Positions 44,160 through 55,160 of a DNA stretch of 64,000 nucleotides are shown here, piece by piece; the stretch's first letter is position 1, and each line of letters opens with the position of its first letter. The DNA is taken from NCBI GenBank assembly GCA_050084985.1, contig JBITNC010000001.1, positions 183,582,001 through 183,646,000 of the forward strand, written 5' to 3'. This stretch comes from Nageia nagi. Lineage: Eukaryota; Pinophyta. A program made the translations under genes and the position numbers. Below the pieces are notes generated by a model. That model saw only the letters and a list, made by a program, of their open reading frames with translations. It was not told where the DNA came from and ran no database searches.

Positions 44160-45706
44160 GTATGAATAGGCCCTCATCCTTCAAAAAAGCTTCCAAGTAA
44201 GAGTGTTGGATAAATACCATGAATGTGGAATATGAGCCTCTAATAAAAAATCAAACTTAGGATTTGGTTTCTTATCCAAATGAATGCAATATGAATGGTA
44301 ATAAATGGGTTTATAAGGTCAAATATAATTTAGTTGCGAAAATTGAAAAATACAAAGTAAGGTTAGTGGCCAAGGATTTTGCTCAAAAATATGGAGTTGA
44401 TTATGAGAAAATATTTGCTCTAGTGGAAAAGATGCCTATTGACAGGGTGATCCTTACTCTTACAATAGCTCAAAGATGGAAAGTTTTTCAACTTGATGTT
44501 AAGAGTGCTTTTCTCAATGGTGACTTAGATATGAAAATCTACATGAACCAACCAAAAGGGGTTTTTGTAAAAAATAAAAAATATTTTGTTTGCAAGCTAA
44601 ATAAGTCTTTGTATGGACTTAAGGAAGCACCTCAATCCTGGTACAAAACTATTTCAAGATTATTTGAGGATATTATATTTTTTAAATGCTTCTTTGACAT
44701 AGATCTTTATGTGCTCAACCAAGGATAAGATTTGATCTTGATTCTTCTCTATGTGCATGATCTAATAATTACATAGAATAATATTTTCCTCTTACAAGAC
44801 TGCATATCTAAACTTAAGGTAACTTTTGAAATTATAGACATTGGTTTATTACATTACTATCTTGGTATGCAAGTGTACCAATACAAGGATTATACTTATC
44901 TTATTCAATCTAAGTATATGTTTGATATCTTGTAAAAGTTTGGAATGGAGTGCAAACATGTTACAATATTAGTCTATCCTAAAATCACTTTATCTCTTAG
45001 TTTTAACTCTCAATCGGTAGATGTTATAGCTTACAAGTAACTTATTGGTATTCTTTTGTATTTGACTATATCCAAGATATATATTACCTTCGTTATGAAT
45101 TTATTGGCTTGCTTTATGTAGAAGACATATGTTGAGCACCCCAATGCAATTAAGTAAATTTTGAGGTATGTTACAGGCACTAAGGATCTTGCTCTCAAGT
45201 ATGATATGTTTTCCTCATTTGTTCTCATAGGATTCTTAGTTTCTTACTATGAGAGAGATAGAGATGATAGAAAATCAACCTTAGCTTATTTTTTTAGCAT
45301 TGGTTCAGGTTCTATCTCTTGGTGTTTCAAGAAGTAACCTACTACTGCTCTCTCCATCATAGAGGCTGAATATCATGCAATATCAATTGCAACCTAAGAA
45401 GCCACTTAGTTGATACATATTCTAAAAACAAATTGGTATGAAAAATATCATCTATATCAAATTTATTCAAATAATCAATCAATTATTGCTTTAACAAAAA
45501 ATCATGTTTTCCATCAAAGAACAAAGCATTTAGAAATCCAAGCTCACTTCATCAGAGAGAAGGTTCTAGATGGTCTTCTACACATACAATATTATCTATC
45601 AATTCTAAAATATATTGATTTGTTCACCAAGTCCCTTCTTGATGCTCAATTCTATAAGCTTAGGGATTCTATTGGGTTGGTGAAGTTACCTTCAAAAATG
45701 GAGTAA
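44160..45706 (+). pseudogene. Copia-B reverse transcriptase and RNase H (broken)
   Basis: The stretch begins 'RPSSFKKASK'. The open part 44264-44728 reads 'NGNKWVYKVKYN', 'KYKVRLVAKDFAQKYGVDYE', 'KIFALVEKMP', 'WKVFQLDVKSAFLNGDLDMK', 'IYMNQPKGVF', 'CKLNKSLYGLKEAPQSWYK': a textbook Copia RT. The catalytic box at 44750-44761 reads YVHD instead of YVDD. Later come 'LHYYLGMQVYQYKD', 'GSGSISWCFKK', 'IIEAEYHAISIAT' and 'HQRTKHLEIQAHFIREKVLD' with 'DLFTKSL' (RNase H and the end of pol, last open part 45410-45706). There are several stops. Confidence 0.9.
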
Positions 45707-45845
45707 AAGTTGAATTCTTGGTGAATCCATTGTAACTTCTTCTTTTCTTAATAAAGTTGTTGACCATTTTATTTTATTTGTATACTTTGTTTATATATTA
45801 CTCTTTAGGTGACTACAAGTATGAGCTTGGAATCTTAAGTAATGA

Positions 45846-46045
45846 CTTAAAATACATCACAAATCCAAGCACATTATATCAAGGAGAAAGTTCTTAATGG
45901 AATAACTACAACTCTATTCATCTAACTTTGACTCTTCTAATTTATTCACTAGCCACTTTAGAGTCTTTATTTTACACACTTTGAAAGTTTCTTATGGTAG
46001 TGAAGTTATCTTCAAGGGGGAGTGAAGTTTGAATTCTTGTATTGA
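45846..46045 (+). repeat. Decayed duplicate of the pol end in the Copia-B 3' region
   Basis: 'acaaatccaagcacattatatcaaggagaaagttcttaatgg' wording matches 45530-45572, and '..gtgaagttatcttcaaggggga' matches 45683-45705, offset by about 327 bp. It ends in a second purine tract (46014-46022, 'caagggggag'). Confidence 0.7.
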
Positions 46046-46718
46046 ATTCATTTTTTTGATGATAACTTCATCCCTATGAGGCTATTTTTTTTATAATGTT
46101 GATCTAAATATACACCTTAGTGGTTAATTCACTCTATGTAAGGAATTCATGGTATATTTTAGTGTTTGTTATCACTGTGTGAGGAATAAATATATGTTTA
46201 TTAGCACTGTTTGGTTATCCATACGTGAGTGATTTATATATGCATATGCTATTTTTATTATTAATCAATATATATTTTTTAATATATAGCAGATGATTAT
46301 AAGTATTGGCTTGACATCTTTGTGGTGACTTATGATGCATCATTGATTAGTTTATATGTGGCATTACTTAGTTTATTTATCTTTTGATTGATATGAATAT
46401 TTATATGATGCATCTTATTGATATTGTTTATGAGCTACTTGTAGCTTGTAAGTTTATCTTAAGAATGTAGGTTACTTCAGGTGAGCAGGCTCATGAAAGC
46501 TCACATGTCAACTCAATGTTGAAACTAGTTATGATTAATGATTGTATTGTAAACTATTTTATCAAATGGTATTATAGGAGTCTCAAAATAAGGTATTTCT
46601 TATTTCTTAATGATGTAAAAGTTCTCATTTACATTTGTATCTCTTTGAAAGAGAACTCTCTCTTACTTTTTCTTTATTCTTTCTCTATGCTCTATCCCAA
46701 TATTACATTTAGGAGAAG
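46046..46718 (+). other. Copia-B 3' untranslated region
   Basis: Non-coding. The second half resembles the truncated Copia fragment at 2565-2932. It ends in a short purine tract 'aggagaag' (46711-46718) before the 3' LTR. A phrase 'gatgactacaagtatgagcttgg' (about 45810) recurs near 46290. Confidence 0.6.
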
Positions 46719-47145
46719 TATTAGAATTTGTAATGTAATATTTCTCTTTAATTTAAATTCACTTAATACTTAAAGTATCTTTAGATACCTTAAAGCATTA
46801 AGGGAATAAATATAAAAATATGAATAAATATAGAAATACCTTTAACCTTACCCTTGGGTTAAAGGGAGGTTAAAGGGTGGATTTCTTCTTATAAATAGAG
46901 ACCCCTCCTCTTATGGTAATGAAATAATTATAAAGTTAGATTTAGGATTTGAAGAGATGAGAGATTCTGTAAGATAGGTCCTTGAAAATAAGATCTTACT
47001 TACTCTTAAGGAGAGAGGAACCACTTTATATTTTGTGTTATTTATGAGATTGGCTTATTTTATTATGCTATGGTGTTGATGTTGTAAGTGCCTTCTTGAG
47101 ATCTTGGTAAATTTGAGATTAATTTGGAAAGGGTTATTTTCTTCA
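46719..47145 (+). repeat. 3' LTR of Copia-B
   Basis: 427 bp, starting TATTAGAA (TG decayed to TA) and ending TTCTTCA, followed by TTAAG. It is collinear with the 5' LTR. Confidence 0.95.
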
Positions 47146-48005
47146 TTAAGGTTAAGGTTTAGGGCATAAGTTTTAAGGAATTGGTTTAAGGTTTGGTGTT
47201 ACAGTTACAATTTAGGATTTATGGTTTAGGATTTAATATTTTTTGGTTAAATGTATAGGGTTTAAAGTTAAAGTTTAAGGTATAGGGTTTAAGGATTTGG
47301 TTTAGAGTTTGAGATTAAGGTTATGATTTAGGATTTAAGGTTTAGGGTTAAAGGTTTTGAGTTTAGGGTTTAATTAGTAGGGTTTAAGACTTAATATTTA
47401 ATTAATAAGTTTAGGTTAACAGGTTTAGGATTTAATTAATAGGGTTAATAGTTAGGATTAAGGGTTTAGGATTAGATTTTAAGGTTAATGGTTAAAGGAT
47501 TTGATTTTAAGGTTTAATTAATAGGGTTTAAGTTTTAAAATTTAATTAATAAGTTGAGAGTAGAGGTTTTAAGGTTTATTCAATAGAGTGTAGGATTTAA
47601 TTAAGAAAGTGTAAGATTTAATTAAGAGGATTTAGAATTAAAATTTAAGGTTAAAGTTTAGAATTAAGTGTTTAATATTTAGGGTTTAAGGTATAGGGAT
47701 AGTATTTAATGTTTAAGATATAGGGTTGAATGTGTAAGGTTTAAATTTTAATTAATAAGGTTTAGGATTAAAGTATAAAGTTTAAGATTTAAATTCTAGT
47801 GTTTAGAGTATAAGGATAGGATTTACAATTTAAAGTTTAAGGTTTAATGTTTAGGGTTTAGGGTTAAATGTATAGGGTTTAGGGTATAGGTTTTAGAGAT
47901 TTGGTTTAAGGTTTAAAGTTAAGGTTACGATGTAGGATTTAGATTTTAAGGTTGAAGGTTTAAGATTTAGTGTTAAATATTTAGTTTTAAAGGTTTTGAA
48001 CAACC
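47146..48005 (+). repeat. Degenerate telomere-like array (part 2)
   Basis: It continues the array broken by Copia-B. The same TTTAGGG/TTTAAGG mixture occurs with 'ttaattaatagggttt' and 'gtatagggtttaaggatttgg' sub-blocks. Confidence 0.9.
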
Positions 48006-48229
48006 TATATGCCTAATTAAGAAAATATAATGGAATGTGCTTATCTTTTTTATAACTTTACAAATATACATCAAATAAACTATATGTTTAATTACTTTAT
48101 CATGTAATATGATGTGGTTATCTTTTTTACAACTTCATAAATTGATTAAATCTTATTAATGTGAGCGATGTGAAGAAAATTTTTAAATTATTTTTAATTT
48201 TTCTAGAATGTATACTAGAATGTATATTT
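48006..48229. other. Unassigned CACTA interior
   Basis: AT-rich. Nothing was recognised. Confidence 0.5.
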
Positions 48230-48690
48230 ACCATATCTTGATAATGAGTCACATAATAGTATATCGGAAGTGGGCATTACAAATTTACCTCCATCATTGA
48301 CAATCTAACCCTTATCTAACCAACATAGGCTCTAAGCTCAATATGACATATAAAAGGCTTCTTAGGGCTAAGTATCAATATGATAACTAAATGTGTCCTC
48401 GAAGGGCATAGGGATTACCATTGGGTGAGTAGTCAATGGCTTGCCAAGAGTGTCAACCTTTAATAATTATTACATTAGTGTCACCTAAAACAACTCTCAT
48501 CCTTATTTATAGTCATTCAAAAGAAAGTAACGACTCCTATCCTAAGGGAAGACTACCTTGGTGATCAAATCCAAGTGTATCCCACTCTATGTCTCAATAA
48601 TTATGGTGGTGGGAATTCAAAAAAAATTAGAATCAATGGTTGATCATCACCCCCAACTCACTGATGTTCATTTTAAAGGTATCATGCATA
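48230..48690 (+). repeat. Fragment of the Tat-1 LTR family
   Basis: The segment shares ordered phrases with 130-430 and 10560-10880: 'cttggtgatcaaatccaagt', 'aaagaaagtaacgactcctatc', 'aatcaatggttgatcatcac', 'aactcactgatgttcatttt' and 'catgcatatgcatct'. Part of it is rearranged. No second copy is nearby, so it is a captured or solo fragment. Confidence 0.65.
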
Positions 48691-49330
48691 TGCATCTCAA
48701 AAATAAAACAACTATATTAACATTGCACTAATGTTAACACTAACATTAACATAACATTAACATCGTATTAACTATATTAGCATGGCATTAACATCATATT
48801 AACACTAACATAACATGTACATTACTATTAAAATAACATAAGCATAACATTAACATCGCATTGTATTAAAATTAACATAGCATTAACATTAACTCTAACA
48901 TAGCATTAATACAGAATTCACATAGCTTTAACATTGCATTAATATTGTAATAAGATTAACATTACCATTAAAATAACATGAACATAATATTAACATCATA
49001 TTGCATCAACATTGATATAGCATTAACATACAATTAATATTAACATAGCATTAATATAACATTAACACTAACATAGCATTAATAGAGCATTCATATAACT
49101 TTGATGTTGTATTAACATTGACAACCATTAACATTAACATAGAATTAATATAATATTAACAGTAACATAGCATTAATAAAGCTTTCATCATAGTTTAACA
49201 TTGCATTAACATTGTATTGCATTAACATGAACAGCATTAACATCGTATTGTATTAACATTGACATACCATTAACATATAATTAATTTTAACATAGCATTC
49301 ACATAACACTAACTTTTATATAACTTCTTA
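48690..49330 (+). repeat. ATTAAC-type satellite
   Basis: More than 600 bp are built from 'cattaacat', 'agcattaac', 'taacataacattaac' and similar six- to twelve-base variants. Longer composites such as 'catagcattaatatagcattcatatagcttt' recur with a period of about 100-120 bp. No coding signal. Confidence 0.9.
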
Positions 49331-49690
49331 TATACCAAAAAATGTCAAGAGATATCATTCTCGAGCCTATGTCTTATTGAATTATTTGTAACCTCCTATT
49401 CAAATTAACTAATGTGAAAATTATTTTTATGCAAATTATTTATGTTTTGTGCTAGTAAATGAATTTTTTTTATATTTATATGGTTATGTAGATATATTTT
49501 TTATTAATCAACTATTTTTTATTTTATTTTTTTACTAACTAACATTTTTTTAAATTATTTTTTTAAATATAACTGATATATTGTTAACAGGCACACACGC
49601 GGCATTTGGCTCTCCACTCCTCCATGTTGTAGTTGTAATTACACCTCTTAGTGTAATTTAGATTAACATTTTATTATGATTAACATTATC
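49331..49690. other. Unassigned CACTA interior
   Basis: T-rich. It contains a small GC-rich island at about 49591-49625 ('gcacacacgcggcatttggct'). Nothing was recognised. Confidence 0.4.
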
Positions 49691-49845
49691 ATATTAACCC
49701 CTAACCCTTTAAACATTCTTAACTCCAAATCTCTTAACCCTTGCCACTAACCCTAATCTTAACCCTTGAATTTTAATTTTAATCAAAACGTATAACATCA
49801 AACCCTAACTTGACTCTTAACCCTTACATTATCATAGTATTAACA
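49690..49845 (-). repeat. Short telomere-like tract in opposite orientation
   Basis: 'ccctaacccttt', 'actaaccctaatcttaaccc' and 'aaaccctaac' are CCCTAAA-type variants on the plus strand, the reverse of the neighbouring arrays. Confidence 0.75.
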
Positions 49846-50939
49846 TTGCAACCAAATTAGCATTACTATTAAAAAAATATGAATACAACATGAACATAAC
49901 ATTAACATAAGTACATTAACATTAACAAAGCATTAATGATATCATAATATTAAGATTGTATTTTGTTAATTTAATTATATTTATTATTTAATTTTTTACT
50001 ATTTAATTTAATTTATTTATGTATTTTTAAAATTATTTAATATTTTTTAAGTATATTTATGAATTTAATATAATATTTTTTAAGTATTCTTACTTAATTA
50101 TACTTTTAATTATTTATGTACATTTTTTATGTATTGATTTATTTTTGTATTTTTATGCTCTATTTGATGCTTTGCTCAGTACATTTTTATGTATTGATTA
50201 TTTTTTTGATATTTTTTATGTTTTTATGCTCAACATGACACATTGTTTGACACCTCACTTTATGCATTTGTGCATTTAACAATGCATCAAACCAAACATG
50301 GAAAGATATAAAACAAAAGGGGCATGCCCCACATACACCACAAATCACTTTTTCATTTGGGTCAGAGGAGAGAGATAGGACAAACTGATTTTGTCAGAGA
50401 AGAGGAGGACATAATAGTTAGATTTTGTCAAATTTAATTATTTTTTGTTAGATATTCACATCAAATTTATCATATTCACATCCAAAATTAAAAGTAAGTA
50501 CTTTAAATTCAATTTTTTTACTTTCTAATGGTGTATCATTTCCTCCCATTAGATGCTTAGATTACAAATTTTTCGCCAATTTTTTATATTTTTTTAATTT
50601 ATATAAAAATAGCCTACCTATTTATTATATCACTCGCCATCATTTTTAAACAATTTTTTGGGAGATTCATCAAGATGTTATATGTTGATTTAGGAGAAGA
50701 GTCTTAAAATTTATCTTGATATAGCTCCTCTTTTTTTGTTTTTTGTTTTATCAAAATGATCACATGATCTCCATTTTTATAAATAACAAGTCACTAATTA
50801 ATTTATAATTTTAAATATTTAATTTGAATCTAAACTTAATTTAAATTAAATTTTAATTTAACTTCAAATTTAAATTATAATATAATTTTAAATTTTAATT
50901 TATAATATAATACAATTTTAAATTTAATTTAAAATATAA
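49846..50939. other. Unassigned CACTA interior
   Basis: A few more ATTAAC-type repeats (about 49846-49940), then very AT-rich sequence. A stretch at 50270-50420 is less AT-rich ('aaaggggcatgccccacatac', 'gggtcagaggagagagatag') and could be an old 5' region of a gene, but no domain is seen. Confidence 0.4.
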
Positions 50940-52860
50940 TTTGAAATTATATTTTAAGTTAAGGGTTTAGGTTTAAGGGTTAGGGGTTTAGTTTTAAAGG
51001 TTTGGGATTTAGGGTTTGGGTTAAAATTTAAGGGTTTAGGTTAGGGTTTAAAGGTTTGGGTTAGATTTAGGAGTTAGGGTTTAATTTTAACTTAACTTAA
51101 AATTTAATTTATAATATAATTTTATATCTTATACATATAATTTATTATTATCTTAAAATAATTTATAATATAATTTTAAATTTAAATGTTAAATTTTAAA
51201 CAGATAATTTATTATAAATTTTAAATTTTAAACATATAATTTAGGTTAAGGGTTTAGGTTTAAGGGTTTGGGGTTTGGGTTAGAGTTTAAAGATTTGGGT
51301 TAAGGTTATGAGTTAGGTTTTAATTTTAATTTAATTTAAAATTTAATTTATAATATAATTTTAAATTTTATACATATAATTTATTACTATCTTAAAGTAA
51401 TTTATAATATAATTTTAAATTTAAAAGTTAAGTTTTAAACATATAATTTACTATAAATTTAAATTTTAAACATATAATTTAGGTTAAGGGTTTAAGTTTA
51501 AATGTTAAAGATTTGGGTTAGGGTTTATGTTAAGATTTAAGGGTTAGGAGTTTAGGTTTAAGTTCAAGGTTAGGGTTTTACGGGTTTGGATTTGAGTTAA
51601 AAGTTAGGGTTTAAGGGTTATGGTTAAGATTTAAGGGTAAGGATTAGGGTTTAAGGGATATAATTAAGATTTAAGATTTATGGTTAGGGTTTAAGGGTTA
51701 AGGTTTAAAGTTATGGTTAGAATTTAAGGGTTACAATTAAAGTTATGGTTAGGGGTAAGCGTTAAAGGTTTAGGTTAGGGGTTAGGGTTTAAGGGTTAGG
51801 GGTTTGGGTTTGAGTTAAAGGTTAACATCTTAGGGTTTGATATTAGTATTTAAGGTCTTAGGGTTTGAGGTTAGTGTTTATGGTATTAAGGTTTAAAGTT
51901 AGTGTTTAGGGTCTTAGGGTTTGAGAATAGTTTTTAGAGTTAATTTAAGATTTAAGGGGTTATGGTTAGGATTTAAGGGTTACAATTAGAGTTAAGGTTT
52001 TGGATTTGGGTTAATGGTTAGGATTTAGATGTTACATTTATTATGAATTTAAATTTTAAATATATAATTTAAGTTAAGGGTTTAAATTTAAGGGTTAGGG
52101 GTTTGGGTTAAGGTTTAAGGGTTTGGGTTAGGGTTAGGAGTTAGGACCTATAATTTATTATTATCTTAAAATAATTTATTATATAATTTTAAATTTAAAT
52201 GTTAAATTTTAAACATAATTTATTACAAATTTAAATTTTAAATTTTAAACATATAATTTAAGTTAGGGCTTTAGGTTTAAGGGTTAGGGTTTAGGGTTTA
52301 AATTAAGGTTAGGGGTTATGGCTTAAAGGTTTATGTTAAGATTTAAGGGTTAGAAGTTTGGGTTTGAATTCAAGGTTAGAGTTTTACATATTTGAATTTG
52401 AGTTAAAAGTTAGGGTTTAAGGGTTATAGTTAGGATTTAAGCATAAAGGTTACGATTTAAGGGATATGGTTATGATTTAAGAGTTATGGTTAGAATTTAA
52501 GGGTTAAAGTTTAAAGTTATTATTATGGTTAGGGGTAAACATTAAGAGTTTAGGTTAGGAGTTAAGTTTTAAGGATTAGGGGTTTGGGTTTGAGTTAAAG
52601 GTTAGGGTCTTAGGGTTTGAGGTTAGTGTTTAGGATCTTCGGGTTTAAAGTTACGATCTTAGGGTTTAAAGTTAGTGTTTAGGGTATTAGACTTTGAAAT
52701 TAGTGTGTAGGGTTAAGAATTAAGATTTTAGGGGTTATGGTTAGGATTTAGGGCTTACAATTAAAGTTGGGGGTTTGGATTTGGGTTAGTAGTTAAGATT
52801 TAAGGATTATGTTTAAAGGGTTATAATTAAGATCTAATGGTTAAGGGGTTGAAACATTTA
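50940..52860 (+). repeat. Second telomere-like array with ~240-bp AT-rich/telomeric composite units
   Basis: G-rich blocks such as 'gggtttaggtttaagggtta' and 'ggggtttgggttagggt' alternate with AT blocks such as 'aatttataatataattttaaattt' and 'aaacatataattta'. The phrase 'acatataatttaggttaaggg' recurs at about 51231 and 51471, and again near 52050 and 52250. Sub-arrays of a 30-36 bp unit ('gtcttagggtttgaggttagtgtttag') occur at 51826-51925 and 52606-52710. Confidence 0.9.
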
Positions 52861-53140
52861 CAATTAAGATTTTGTATGAATCTCCTACAAAACTACCAAG
52901 AAAACTAAATATGAAAAAGATACAATTAGTAATAACAATGAAAACCATGAAATCAAAACTCAAATGATCATGTAAAATGTTATAATAATCTTCCATGCCT
53001 TATAATCTTCCATTAATATTTTGTAAGGGCTTAAAGTTTTACATTTGAGTTTAATAAAAAAAATCAGCCATAATTTTAATATAAAGTTTTAAATTTTTTA
53101 TACCAATAATATTTCTTTTATTATATTTATTTAATGATTA
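52861..53140. other. Unassigned CACTA interior
   Basis: AT-rich spacer between the array and the plus-strand gene remnant. Nothing was recognised. Confidence 0.5.
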
Positions 53141-54720
53141 TCGTGATTGATGATAGAAGAGGAAAGAAGGAAAAACCTCCAAAAAAATAAGCAAGAGGGG
53201 TTTAGTAAGTATATATTTATGAATTTTATTATTCATATTTTATTTAATAATATTTATTTTGAAAGAAAAACTAACTTTATTTCTTTATCTTGTTTACAAA
53301 GTAAGGCAGTGGCCAAATTGTATAAAATGGCCACAAATGGATGAATAGGTGTGAATTAGAAAGATAAATATTTAGACAAATGGGTATTGGGCCTTCAAGT
53401 ATTGGACCTTCTGGGCCTACTACTAGCATTGTTGAATCATCATTAAGGGGTTCATCACTAGAGGATGTTAACAATATTTGATATGTTAATTTTAAAAAAT
53501 TGATAGAAGTTGCCTTTTATTAATTAAATATTCCATTCAATTAAGATAATCTAAGTATTGTAATTGCAGATCTACAGTCAATCAATCAACAAATTACATT
53601 GACAACATGCAAGGGCACTAATGATATTAAAATTAAAGTGGATGAAAAGGGTGTAGTTATTAAAGATCAAATGGTAATAATTTATTTTAAAAAATATATA
53701 TTTATTATTTATTTTGGAATATATTAATTTACTAATATTTTGAAAGTTTTTTCAAGATATTTTTTTATGATACTCTTAGAAAACGTATTTTCCATCAGTT
53801 TAATCTCACATTAGATATTGAGTAGAAAAAACAAAGTGAAATAGATGTATATATATATAGTTATTACTTAATTGTTTATTTTATTTTATAAAAATTTATG
53901 TATTTTGCAAGAAAACATAGTGATAGATATCCTTAAAAAGGAATTTGGTGAAGGATGGAATCCAAATTCGATATTAAAATAGATGGAGAAGAATTTAAAT
54001 TAGAAGAGGGATAAGGTCAAAAATAAAATAAAAAACCTTCTTAAAAATAAGCGTAAAGGAGCTAGGCTTATTGATGTTGACAAAAAAGTGTAGAAGAGCT
54101 TGATGAAGAAAGTGGAGGAGAAGAAAGCATGTAAAGAATCCACAGTTGAACCATCGTAGTTCGAAAAAATCATGCATACCCGATATAACACATCATCCAT
54201 GGGATATACACATAAGTCAGGTAAATCAAAAAAAGTAAGGATTGAATCAATATTTGTAAGTATATTTAATTATTTATTTAATATTTTATGCATCAATAGT
54301 TATATATTTAAAATATTGTTTAATTAAATATGTATTTTTGTTGTATGATAGATATGGTAGGTATCCTTCAAAGGATGAAGTGAAATATGCCCTTAAAAAT
54401 TATTTTCAAACACTAGTATTGAAGATAACAACTAAGACTATAAGTAGTATTTAAATGCTTTTAATTAATTATATTATTTGATATTGATGCATAAATTTTT
54501 TAGTTTTTTGCTTATTTACTAATATTTAGTTAATTATTTTTTGCAAGATGAGGAGGGTTGATCGCAGGGTGATCACAAGTATGAACATGAGGGTGAATAG
54601 GAGGGTCATTTTGAGAGGTGGTAAATTACCACAATGGATATCAATGATGATGAGTACACTAGGCATGGTGATGATGAGTCCACTAGGTGTGGTGATCATG
54701 AGTGAAGGATTTAGGGCATT
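53141..54720 (+). pseudogene. Possible Transposase_24/PTTA-like CACTA accessory gene (broken, intron-like gaps)
   Basis: Plus-strand fragments in order: 'MGIGPSSIGPSGPTTSIVES' (about 53378), 'DLQSINQQITLTTCKGTNDI', 'KIKVDEKGVVIKDQ' (53571-53672), 'FYDTLRKRIFHQFNLTLDIE' (53762-53822), 'KEFGEGWNPNSILK' (53940), 'KNKIKNLLKNKRKGARLIDV' (about 54018), 'FEKIMHTRYNTSSMGYTHKS' (54160) and 'RYGRYPSKDEVKYALKNYF' (54355). The acidic tail has 'DDEYTRHGDDESTR'. Order and spacing suit plant Transposase_24-type genes of CACTA elements, thought to bind the subterminal repeats. The AT-rich gaps at 53680-53760, 53830-53910 and 54255-54350 look like introns. The family call is tentative. Confidence 0.45.
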
Positions 54721-55160
54721 AGCATAGATATGTTATTCATGAGATATTTTTTGTTGACTAGAATTATATATACTTTTGATATTTGAGAATCCTTACTATT
54801 TTTAAATTATAAATGTTTGTTATATTACTTATTATTAATGTATTTTATGTTTAAGCTTTAATTTCATTATGAATTAGTTATATTATTTATTTTTAATGTG
54901 TTAAGTTTTATTTTCATTATGCATGTTTTAAGTTTTAATTTCATTATGAATGGATTATATTATTTATTTTTATTGTGTTTTAAATTTTATTTTCATTATG
55001 CATGTTTTTAATGGTTGTTTAATGTGTGTTAAGTTAAATTTTAATTTCTTTATTTTTAAATTATATCCACTTATTTAATTTATTATAGTTTAAATTTTGT
55101 ATTGAAAAAATGAAATAATAATTGGTAATAATAATAAAAAAATCAAAAATACTAAAATTG
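54721..55160. other. CACTA spacer before the right subterminal zone
   Basis: Very AT-rich, with several 'ttttaatttcattatgaat' and 'ttattttcattatgcatgtttt' phrases repeated at about 54855, 54903, 54930, 54978. No coding signal. Confidence 0.5.

Larger units (their letters stand above)
43035..47145 (+). mobile_element. Copia-B: internally deleted Ty1/Copia element in the telomere-like array
   Basis: LTRs at 43035-43469 and 46719-47145, flanked by TTAAG, enclose a perfect initiator-Met primer site and an RT-RNase H remnant. Gag, protease and integrase are missing (deletion between about 43490 and 44160). A ~1 kb 3' untranslated part includes a decayed copy of the end of pol. The LTR copies differ at scattered positions and by a short indel (extra 'aaatatgaataaatat' in the 3' LTR), so the insertion is not recent but is younger than the CACTA. 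Confidence 0.95.

Noticed and set aside
41090-52860. A true chromosome end or telomere
   Set aside because: The heptamers are heavily degenerate, organised in higher-order units, run in both orientations, and lie inside a transposon with sequence continuing on both sides.
53995-54200. Minus-strand open frames of 60-66 codons
   Set aside because: Phe/Leu-rich antisense shadows of the Lys/Glu-rich plus-strand gene remnant.
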